Source: Saccharina japonica
Lineage: Eukaryota > Sar > Phaeophyceae > Laminariales > Laminariaceae
DNA length: 64,000 bases
Assembly: GCA_008828725.1 (NCBI GenBank)
Contig: MEHQ01000532.1
Coordinates: forward strand, 351,867-415,866
Reading direction: 5' to 3'
The notes beneath the pieces are model-generated. The model saw only the letters and a list, made by a program, of their open reading frames with translations, was not told the origin of the DNA and searched no databases. The position numbers and the translations under genes are program-made. Of the stretch, positions 39,401-51,031 are shown one piece after another. Positions within the stretch are counted from its first letter, which is position 1. The number at the start of each line of letters is the position of its first letter.

Positions 39401-42400
39401 TATTTAAAATAAAAACTACAACTAAACTGATCCATCGTTATTGGGTAGCTGCTCAGTCGCAAATGGTTGAGGTGCTCCGTCGGGTGCAACGGTTGACAAC
39501 TGTTCTGGGCCCAGTAGTGCGATCTTGCGAATACTAGAACAAAATACACTTTTAACGTAACACACACCCCCTCCCGCCCACCCCCCGCCCACGCAGACTC
39601 ACAATATCGTCCGCCGTAGTTTTGTCTGCATAGTTGAATCGTGTTTTCGTAACTTCTTCCCCTTCCCTTGATAATTTCCCGCTGAGGGCTTCTCTGTCGA
39701 CGCCATCATCACCGTAGACGTCGCCCAACCCCAGCGTCCCTGTCGCGTCCCCACGTTTCCGCTGCCCCGGTGGCGGCGTGACCGTCTTCCTCGACGCACT
39801 GGTCGTTGTGGAGCGCTGGTCGTTAGCTATTCGAGGGAACGGCCCCCCGGAACCTGACCCCGATTCCTTGAGTGCGGTGGTCGTTGTTGCGGCAGACCCT
39901 GGAGCTGTGGGTGGGCGACCTCCAGTCGTAGCCAGAGGGATCACGCTTCGTTTCCCGGAGCCTCTTGCGCGCTCTCCTTCACCACCGTCCGGCATTCGAG
40001 GCAGCGGTCCACCGGAATTTGACCGTTGGTCGTTGAGTGCCGCGGTCGTAGTTGCGACTGAGTCTGGAGTCGTGAGAGGGCGAGGTCCAGTAGAAGATGA
40101 CGACGGAAGCGTGTTTTGTTCCCCGCGGGGGCGTGCGTGTTCTCCCTTGCTTCGGCTGCCACTGCCGGGATTATTCGCGTTGACCCCCTGTTGCTGCCGC
40201 AGGGTCTCTTCGGGCACGGCAACACTCTTCTCTCCTTCTTGCGTGGGCGTCGGTGCCACCGAGGTCGAGGCATGCGTGGGGGCATCTATGACGGCAGCTG
40301 TGTCTGTCTCAAGGAAGGTGCCAGATGGTGGCTTAATCCTTTTACGGCCATGGTGTAGGTCGGAGGGGAGGCCAGCAGTCCGTCCCTTGACCGGCTCGCT
40401 TTTGTTCCCCATCTCGGCCACCTCAGTCCCGCCATAGACAGGGTCCCCACCCCCCCCACCGTTTTCCGCGCGATCGCCTCCTCCGCGTCCAACTACGCCC
40501 CTCCGCCGTCTCTTGATTATGGACCCGCTTAGCAGACGCCTCGTCATGACGGCGCGGATTCCAGCCGGTGGAAGCGGCACCGAGGACGCCAGCGGCTCGG
40601 TAAGAACACCGCTCTTGGGCGTGCTGCTGCCGTTAACCTCGGCCGAACGCTGCCCCCCGTCCGAAAACAATATCCCTCTTTCCAGCCCGAGTTGCTGTGG
40701 AGCGCTGCGCGAAAGAAACCCCCCGGTGGGTGCGGCCGGCCTTGTTCTCGACAGATTGCGGTAGGTGACATCGCATCGCTCCGATCGAAAGGGGAGCGCC
40801 GAATCAGAGTGAGAGGGAAGAGTACCAATGGTCATGCCGAAGAAGGGGTCCTCCTCCTGCCGGCGTGATATCTCCAGAGGAAAGGGGCCCCCGCCACGTC
40901 GGACCTCCTCGATCAAAACCTGGCCGATTTGTTTTTTGCATCCATGGTGAGCTCTTTTGTAGAGGTGGAAATGCATCATCATCAAAGCAAAAATACAGGC
41001 CAGTGATTGCATATATATATATATTTGTGTGTGTAAAGGTGGCATCCGTACCTTGAGCAGCGTCTAACTATCCACTACGCTGTTCTTACGCAGCCACCAT
41101 TGGGCGTGATTCCCACCGTCCAGCTCCATCCCAAGATGCAACCATATGTTAAAGCTTCTTCTGCTGTCTGCTCATGAGAGCTCTAAATCCAGCAGATGTT
41201 GACGTCTCCGTGGATTTGAGTTTTACGATTCTACGTGATGGTTGCCCTCGCTCTACGAGTACTTCCTCACAAGTCGGTCTCGTGGAAAAAAACATCAGTC
41301 GGAGGTGTGGTTTGGACACTCTCTACGTGAACGGACCCGCGCTGCTACGACAGAGGTCGCACTTTTTGGCCAAGCCGTTTCTTAGTGAATATTAGTATAC
41401 TCCTTACCAGAGGAACTACTCAATAAGGCGCGTGCCTTTTGAGGCGTGCCTTTTGAGGCGTGCCTTATTATTTGTACTACATCATTCGTTGTACACCTAT
41501 TAGGCGATGCATAGGGGTGTTCATCTTGATTTCATGTTCCGTCGGCTGTTGGGTGAGGTAGAGAGCCCCTGTACTATAATCAAGTGAGGAAGACTCAAAA
41601 CATTAGCAGTCGCCCCTAGAAGGCAAACATGTGTCAACGCTCACTTCACAACATTGGCCCTTTTCCGTATTTCGTCATGTATCCTACGAATAGGACACGA
41701 ACCGATGTACTGTATACAGAACAACACACAATTCAGGGGAGCGAGCAGCAACTGTCACAAGGGTTCTCGATCCAACTGTATGTATTTCAGCTCTTAGGAA
41801 AAACATTGTATCAGCCAATTGCTAGTCCGTCGTCTACCCGAAACAAACAATGAATCACGTATTTACTCATTCCCCCCTTTTATATGGCCTTCCTGTATAC
41901 CGTGGTAAACCAGGCACAGAAAAGCGGGCAACAGCCACTCGGCAACGGTTTCGGGTGCTGCAGCTATAACCCGGATCAAATCACCACCTACCTGGTTACT
42001 ATTTTTCACAGATGAAATACAGAGAAAACGCTCCGGGAAGACGCGAAGAGGATAAAAAAAGGATGGAGAGCAAGTACGCGTGGATCCCAACGAACAGCTA
42101 TCGATGGTTGAATCAGCCACTTCATGTTTGTGGATTTGCCTATTGCTGCAACGTCTAGAGATACAGATATTACGGGCGTCTATACATCTATACATGGTAG
42201 TCAGACCCCACGATGGGTCCAAGGGTCAATCATCCCCCCTGGGTCTGATTACTGTGTCCCCCCGTGATCGCGTCACACGCTGATGATGCATATCACGATT
42301 CAACGGCGTGATGCATATCGAAATGGGTTTCTTTCACGGCTTTCTACGCGTTCAGCACTTGCAGCACCAGGCCAAGGCTGCGGTACGGGGGGGGGGGGGA

Positions 42401-45400
42401 GATAAAACAGAAGGCAAGGAGCGGGTAGAGGAACCAAGATGCCAAACCAAGACAAAACCTAAGTAGCGCGTGAAATAATGAAAAAGAAAATCAAGACAAC
42501 ATGTATTTAGAGGTGGCGATGGGTGGGGGGGGGGTGTACTCATGTTGTGCACGGCCGTAGTCATATGACCATAGACCCTCGCATCCCTACAATGCCGGGA
42601 CGGAGCGCGTTGGGTTTTCACCAACCAGGCAGATTTCACCAACCAGGCAGAGAGTAACCCCATTTTCCCGATTATATGGCTGTGCATATCACTAAACCAA
42701 TCGCTAAACCAATTAAGCGTAGCAAATAAATACCCCGTACAGGTTAATGCTAACCTTGTTCTGCATAAGACCAGCAAATAAATATCCGGTACAGGTTAAT
42801 GCTAACCTTGTTGTGCATACGACTAGCAAACAAATGCCCAGTAGTGGTTAATGCTAGCCTAGTGTAGCAAATCGCGCAAATGTCACTGGGGCCACTGAAA
42901 ACAAAGGTCATAAAAAACTCCCTCTAAACGGTACCCAGTCTCGAAAAAACTGTTGTGGTCAATGCTCAAATGCCTAACGCAAGCAACAACTGAGCGCGCT
43001 CCCCAAAAGACCACCTCACAAGCGGTTCTTATAGCTAACTGCAGCTCACTTTTCATGCGACTCGCTAAACACCTCACGGCCCTTCGCGTTTGGCGTGAGA
43101 AATGCCTTCCTGGTCGGTGAGAACCCCGACGTGCTCCGTCCCGGCCCTGTAAAGATGCGAGGGTCTAAGGTGATGCGACTACGGCCATGCACGCCATGAG
43201 TACAACCACCCCCCCTACCTCAGTCTTGGTCGCCAAATGTGACCCGTACCCACCTGTCGAGCTTCAATACCGCCTGCGGTGGCAACGTCCCGGACAATGA
43301 TCTTCTCCCACGCATCGCGCAGCACCGAGGTGAGAACTTGGTGATCGCGGCCCTTACCCGTGGCCGGATCCTGTTACGTGATCGCACAGGGTGCGACAAA
43401 AGCACACAAAGGTTTCAATGAGGAGGCGTTTGCTCTGTTCGGGTTAGAGTCGTAGAGCTTTGTGGATCGGGTATTATCGCAGTTACCCTCCAACAGTAGG
43501 TGTCACGATCAGAGGGGAACACGGGTGCGTTGGCATCCAGTCGTATACTTTCTTGAAGTTGCACATACATTCAAACGATGTTCGGCAGCACAAGGAGAGC
43601 TCGGCTTTAGCGCATAGTTTATACGCTCGAAGGCTACAAGATAGCAATCAAAAACAAGCGAACACGCTATACAGCTGCGGCTTCACGACACCCCCGAATT
43701 CGTATGCGATGCCTTCATCCTTTATTACAGTAGTACTTCCTGGTCTTGAACAGGTTCGCAACATAATCAAATAATACGCCACCCCGGAAATTGTATGCGA
43801 TGATTTTGTCCTTTAATAGCACTTTCCGGCCTTGAGCAAGTTCGCAACATGATACAATGTGCAAGTGAGGCATAGCACCGGTCGCTAAAAGACACGCAAC
43901 AGAAATCAAGACCAAATCAGGCTGTTCCGACCGTTTTCCTTTCATATCGGGAAGCAAAACAGACTTCCTCAGCCTAAGCAGGCATGAGCTGGTATGAGTG
44001 GAGACGCATCCGAGCGCAGGGCACCCTACGATAGATAGCATGTGCCTCAACACGTGTTGTGAGCTTAAAATAGAAGAGACCATACGCGACACGATAGGCA
44101 GCCGTTTTGACAGGACGGATGCTCATGACGCCGCAGGGCCTGCAGGACAGATCATAAGACTACGATCCGCCGTAGCTCCTGCGTTGTCTCCAGCTCGCCA
44201 ACGCCATCTCAGTCAAATGTCCTGAAAGGACATGGCGCTAACCAGTACAGGAGCCGTCAAAGATACCAGGAAATACGGTATTGGTAAAAAATAACATGCC
44301 AAGTGTGTCGAGTGTGGAGGAGAGGTTGCCCACCATACATCGCCCTTTTTGGGTTTTCTTCACGGCCACGGTTGATCAAAACCTCGAGTACGCTCGAGAG
44401 TGTGGGTGTGCCTTATTCGTGTTGGTCAACTGCGTCTGCTTGTACGTCACACTCGTCATTATGTATCGCTGCACTTTCGGTAGCAACCAGCAGCCGGAGA
44501 GGGTAGTAGGACTGGGGGGCGGAAAGACTCCCGATCCTCTTGGGGCCTTCAGAAGCGAAACTTGACGATAAAAGGCGACGAATACAGCAGTTACCACTGC
44601 GTGGTTTGATGGATGATACCATACAATGGTTGTTGTCCGAGTTACGACGCAAGGAAGTCGTACGGCGTCGAGCACCATGATCCTGCTGGTATTGCTAGGC
44701 GCTCTCGCGCTGCTCGTAGACGGCTGACAATGCCGACGTTATCGTTGTGTCGGTCGCTATCCCTCACATCCCTTATACGGGGTTCCAAAGTCCCAAAGGT
44801 GTGAATAGGCTGCTATTGGAGTCAATACCGTGAGTGGACTACAAAAAAAGGATGGACCTCGCCCCCCCTCGAACACGCAACATACACACCTTTACCCTGA
44901 TCGTGGTAAGGAGGTTGAACGGAGGCGGTATGCAGGCTAGCCGAAGAGTAACCGTCGAAACGTCCGGCGGCGGTAATGGAACTTTCGCTGAATCTCGCAC
45001 CTTATAAATCGGACAATGTGTACAAAAGAGGAGGGAGGCGGGGGGGGGGGGGTGCTCGTGTCGTGCACGGCCGTATAGTCGTATGACCATAGACCCTCGC
45101 ATCCCTACAATTCCGGGACGGAGCACGTTGGGTTTTCACCAACAAGGCAGACATTGATTCCACCAAGCGCGAAGCACCGTGAGGTATTGAGCGAGTCGCA
45201 TGGAGGGTAAGCTGTGTCCTGCTAAGAACCGCCTGTGGGGCGGACTTGCATATGGACGACAGCCTCCAATGAATTGTTCCAGCCCATAGTTGTAGTGAAC
45301 TCTCGAGCGCACGGGGGGGGGCTCTAGGTATCTGGTGAGCGGCGATACCCTGCACGACGACTGTCGTCATAGTTCTTGAAGAGATAGAACCGGGGCACAA

Positions 45401-48400
45401 CTGCTGGACCCCCGATCGGAACCATCGATGGGCAGTGACACGCCTACATGGCGAAACCTCAAACTCCAACGCTGATCACACCTGATATTTGCGTTGCACA
45501 AGCTGTGCCCTTGTCGCCAACTCTACCTACATCACGTGTTTGAAAAACTCTTGACGATATGGGCTCGTGGACCGCCGTACATCGACCAAAAGGTTGGAAA
45601 ACTTCGCAAGAATCTGCGTTCCGAAGGACCTGCTTCCCGGCTTAGTAGGGTGCATGTGGCGTTTGTCAGCAGGAATATTGTCAGGATCAGCAGGTTTAAC
45701 GCTGCCACCCCAACCCCAGAGAAAGTTGTTTCCGTCGTTGTCTCAAATCAAGGATTGACTGAATAGTTGTGGTATCGAACGGGAGTAATCGTCACTACAC
45801 AATACTTGCTTCCCCCCGTTTCGAGGCTAATGCGTGTCAGCAGACCGTGTGTCTGCATCAGCAGGCTTAATGTTCACCACTGTCAAAATGTCCAGAACAA
45901 TTGTCTCCTGTTGTGGTCTCAATTCGAGGGGGCTGCTTGATTTTGATGTGACATTCGAACCGGTCACCGCCGCCGCCGCCGCCGGCATCTGGGCGATGAA
46001 TAGCCTGTTACGCCCGCGGTCCACGTTGAATGACGCCATTCAAGCATCTCCGTTCCTCGATCAATGTGCACTACGGCAATACCCTCCACGCGCGCCAACA
46101 CTAACGTATTCCCAGGTGATGCGAACATCAAACGCGTACGTAATAGATTCCCGGCAAGAGTGTTTCCTGCTTTTTATCTGCTTGTTCTCGCTCTTCTCTC
46201 CTCTTCAAGCGCACGCCGGCCTACGGGCGATGCTGGGCGTGAAATCGACCCCAAGCACTTCACTGCGTGCACTACTCAAACAGGCTCAAGGCATATGATC
46301 AGGGCGACTGCTTACCGTTGGTGCCGGCTCGCATTGGCTTTCCCGCCGAAGCCCGATCGCCTTCCCCACCCTGGCCAACGAGCTTTTCGCTGCTATCAGT
46401 GCCTCCGCGCCAATAGTCGCCGTGCTAGCGCGCGAGTTGGTGGCACCCCCGCCCTCCATCCTGAGTGCCAGCTTACCCTGTTCATGTTTTGTAACCGCGT
46501 GCATCATTTGTTTGCCAACAACCCTGGACATTTTGTCAACAAATGTATAATGTAGGAATTTTGCCAAACAAATCTGGACATATGGACGTTGTCAACAAAC
46601 GTACTGTACGTAGCCATTTTTTCTAACAACTCTGGACATTATGGTCAACAAAACCTACTGCTGTAGACTGTCTGTCAACAACATCTTGCAGTCCGTACAC
46701 TGTTTTCGTCAACAATCTCGAAGATGTTTTCTTAATACATCTAGACAAGGTGGTGCCTAGCAGGGTTTCTGTACTAGGAGCGATTGGGTGGGTATGACAT
46801 GGTCCAAATGCGCGCCGGGTGGTGGTTCTTTCGGAACTGCTCTACGTTCTAGGGGGAGGAAACCGGCGGTGGTGTGGATTCCAGGTGTGGGAAGACGGCC
46901 CTGGTTGATATACCTCGTTAACTTCAGCCGAGGCGTTGGGGGTGCACACGACGTGCGTATCGAAAAGCGCGCGCCTCCAAAACAAACGGGTCTGCAGTAC
47001 CGGGCGCGGCTAATTGCAATTTTAGAACTTGCAGCACTAATTACAACCCACACGCTACTGGAGTGTATTAGGGTCATTGTAGTGTTTGGGGTGAACGGCG
47101 TTGTCGGGCCGACCGAGCAACCCCCACAGAACACGCCTCCATTCGTTTGGTCGGAACACCCACACCTCCCACCCTCGCCCTGATCCCCTACCCGGACCTG
47201 ATCTCATTCGGCACCCTGCTCCCACTAAAAGTGGTGCAGAAACGAAACCAGCTTGGCTTACAAGCTGTATCACAAAGTTTGTTGTTGGATGAGGGATAGA
47301 CCTCCCATATTATAACCAAGCGAGGATCCTCAGAAGCATTAGGTGATACATACCCCTGCTGTAACACGCCTCCAAATACGCACCCCGATTCCCCGCACTT
47401 GCTGGTCAAGAGACGCCACGGCGGCCAACGCCACCGAGCCCGACAGAGCGTCTGCTGGCCCTGTCTTATACTGTCCATCTCGAATATCATCGTGCATCGC
47501 CTGGACTTTCTCGGCGACGTTCATCGCGGGCCCTCTGGAAATCGCCGTAGACTTTGGTGCCGGCGTTGGCTCCTCTGATACACTGGCGGGGCGGTTGGAA
47601 GACGGCGGCTCTTTGTCGAGGGTTTCCTCGTCCCTCTCGTGGCTAACCGTGAGCCCTTGCTCGCGCTTCAACCCCGCCGCTGATGTCGCCTCTTTCGCTT
47701 GAGGCGGTGGGGTGCGCGGGGTGGTGGCAGCGCCTGGGCGGGGGGTCGTGCTGGACTCGTGTTCTCCACCTCGTACAGCAGCGGCTGCCGCTTCTGCTGA
47801 CGACGATCGGTGCGTAATCACAGATATATTGTCTGATCCCGGCTTAGCCTCGTATTTTTCACTTGACCCTTGGATGGCTTCTTCCCCGTGTCGTTCTGGA
47901 GTCACGATGGCCGGAGACGCCGACTCGGCAGTAGCGTCAACAACAGGAGCATCACCCGATGCTGGCGGTGGAGACAGGCCGGTTAAAGCTACAGACTTCA
48001 AAGAAGCGGCGGCGAGCCCTGTTGAGGGAGGAGGCTGCTCGCCGGCAGAAAACACCACTACGGCCTTCCCCGCATCCACTACTGCTGTCTTCAGGACACC
48101 CTCGCCCCGTGCATCAATCTTGGACTGGAACACGTTCACTGCCGACGACTTCCCCTGCTTGATATCGCCTACACTAGAGGAAAATCCCGCGTTCAGTTCG
48201 CGCTTGAGGTCGTCCAACGACCGGACCCTGGCCAGAGTTTTGACAGAAGGTAGCCTCGGGAGGGATGGGGTGTGCGCCAGTCCCTGGTGGATCATTGCCG
48301 GTAAGTCGAACCGCAGTTTGGCGAAACTGGAAGTCTGAAAAAAAAACACACACACACATACATCCGCACGGGCGGGGTGGGGACATGTACGCGGGGCACG

Positions 48401-50996
48401 CAGAAAAAGCGGTCACTCACAACTCAACAACCTATACCCCTGAACTCCCGGAGGAGACCGGGGTCAGCATCAAGCGGTCACGCACACCTCCACATTGATA
48501 CCCTTGAACCTAGCAGGGGCGTCGGAACCAGCATCGGTGCACACGTGACTAGATAGGTGAACTAGCAGAAGCGCACGCAGGAAACGAAACACAGAGTGAT
48601 AGTACATGGTGACGTTCCCAGCATGTTTATATGTATGCCGCATGCATGCCTATACGTCAGTAGGAAACCCGCTAGAATATCCCCCCGATGGCTCCAGACG
48701 ACAAGCAGAAAACGGCGTACCGGTACTTGTTTGGCGCGTTTCGTGACGCTTTTTCATTTTGTTTATGTGCCCTGCGTAAACACCCGAGGCGTGGTATTGC
48801 GGTTGCTGGACGTCCCACTGAATACGTTTTCGCGATGTACGTACTGTATGTAGTCTTGGGGGAAACAGGACGGACGGGTTGATCGCAGACACAGGGATGG
48901 TAACCAGCACAAGAGTGAGTGGAAGACGCGTTGAATAGCGGAGGTGGGAACAGGCGCTTTCTTGCCTGCTGCCTCTCTGCCCCCTATTAGGAATGCAGCT
49001 GGACGGGCACTGATACACACATTGTTTTTCATGGGGTGTAAAAGAAATCGTGTCCATGGCAGGCAGCACCGTTGGGCACTTCGACAACCATTGCGTGCTA
49101 CATTCGACCCGAATGGACACACGACGCAAATCATGTATGCGGAGTTGTGGTGGGCTTACTGTACGCTTGTATTGTTTGCTCCCATCCGCCGGATATTCTA
49201 AAAAAAAACGAAAAAAAAACAAAAAACTTCAAAACGTATATAGCGCGACGAACAATCACACAAAAGCGTTGTCTCGTGCCTGCCCCACGATAGTACAGAC
49301 GAGGGTGCTCCTGCAGGCACTCCCTCCCCCCCCCCCCCCCCTCCCCCTCGGGTCTTACCTTAGGCAGTAGCTTTATCGGCGCCGGCAGCGGCTTATTTTC
49401 GACGGTTTTCGGGCCCCAAGGAATGGCACTGCCGGCCTGTGGGCCACAGCAGCAGCAGTAGCAGCAGGCGCATGCCGGAAGAGGAGGACAGCAGGGTCAC
49501 AGCGCATGACGTCAACAAAACGTTTGGTGTGAACGAAAGTCGGTTAGTACGGGGTTTCCATAGGTAGCTCTCTAAGACAAGCCCTGCGCCCCCGGCGTCC
49601 TAGTCGTTAAACAGGGTAGTTGCTAAGCTGGAATTCGCGAGTTCGAGCCCCACTCCCCCCCCTGCGGCCGGGAGTTTTTGTTTTCTTGCACGTAGCAAAA
49701 CGGGACGGGACTGCAGAATTGTGCCTATGAACGTGTCCAAACACAATTAGACGCGAGCCCACGAGGGAAGAAAATGCGGGACTGATGTTCCCGCGATGAA
49801 AATGGAGGCATGCGCCGTAAGTGGGGGGTGGGAGGGCGTCCGCTGTGTAGCCACCGAATCTGAGTTATGACAGGGGGGGCAGTTGGAGGCGTAGGGCCAA
49901 GAAAAATAGACGGAACGGGAATGGAACAAAAACGCATCTTGTAGTATCAAACGCGAAGGGCTGCGAAGGCATGTCAATCAACCAAGGTAGCCGATCCGTG
50001 AGGCGTAAAGGCGATATTGAGGGTGATGATAATGATGGCGTTCCCACTTTAGCTAGTTCCCCTAGGATAAAAAATTATATTGAATCACCTGAGTCAGCTT
50101 GGCGTCCACAAAGTCGGCGTCAGAGACGATCTTATTCACCCCCTGATCCATCTCGTTCGAAGTGGCTCTACGTTTAGGAGCACCCCGAATAGGAAAACAT
50201 GGGAAAGGGTTGGGGGGGGGGGGGGAGACACGAGAAACATTACGATCATGACAACACGTTACCAGGCCGAGCAGTTTGCGTCGTTGCCCTGATACGTGGT
50301 AGAGATACATTAGATTTTCGGGAGGTCCGCTGGTCACGTCATATATGCAGCCTTCCATGCACAAGCAGAGAGAGTTTTTGGGCACCCTTACAGTACTGAC
50401 AAAAACATCCCACCTTCGCCCATTCAGAACTGAAAAAGTTATCCCACTCTAATTCCAAGTAGTTAGTCCCCAATACGTGGGACCCATTCAGAACTGAAAA
50501 ACTAATCCCACTCTAATTCCAAGTAGTTAGTTCCAAAATACGTGGGACCCATTCAGAACTGAAAAACGTATCCCACTCTAATTCCAAGTAGTTAGTTCCC
50601 AAATTCGTGGGACCAGTTCTTAAGGGGTTAACTTCTGGCAATATCCCAAATAAAGGCCGCACTTATTAAGGGGTTACGATTGCTCCTACTCGAAATATAG
50701 CCACGTACGCACTATACTACTGTAGGTACGCCTTCCAAGGTTTGCGCTTTACCCGCCAGTGCGTGTCGCAAAAAATAAAAATAAAAGTTCGCGTGCCGAT
50801 TACCGTACGGAATGGGGCGTAAGGAGTACACGCGACGTTGGCGACAGACCTCGTCTCCAACTCGAAGCACTTGCCGTGGATGGTTGCTGGCTTGTTCAAG
50901 TCATCAAGTTACGCGTGAAGGAGAAAAAACTCCCAACGGAGACCGTTCATTGGATCTATGGTCATACGACTACGGCCATGCATGAATATCGAGTAC

Positions 50997-51031
<35 letters not shown>

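Larger units (their letters stand above)
40920..43253. other. Intron 9
   Basis: It contains two fragments of the poly-C-ended repeat in opposite orientation (about 42524-42650 plus and 43010-43215 minus), which between them frame a three-unit 51-bp tandem repeat with GGTTAATGCTAACCTTGTT (about 42723-42870). The stretch 41050-42350 shows no clear family except an M-type end near 41520-41630. Confidence 0.55.
43371..46315. other. Intron 8
   Basis: It contains a two-unit tandem repeat of about 87 bp with TTCGCAACAT (43680-43860), the second copy of the 300-bp dispersed repeat (about 44505-44800), a poly-C-ended repeat fragment (about 45036-45280), and two related blocks around CAGCAGG (45665-45770 and 45838-45925). 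A GCC run is at 45968-45984. Confidence 0.55.
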
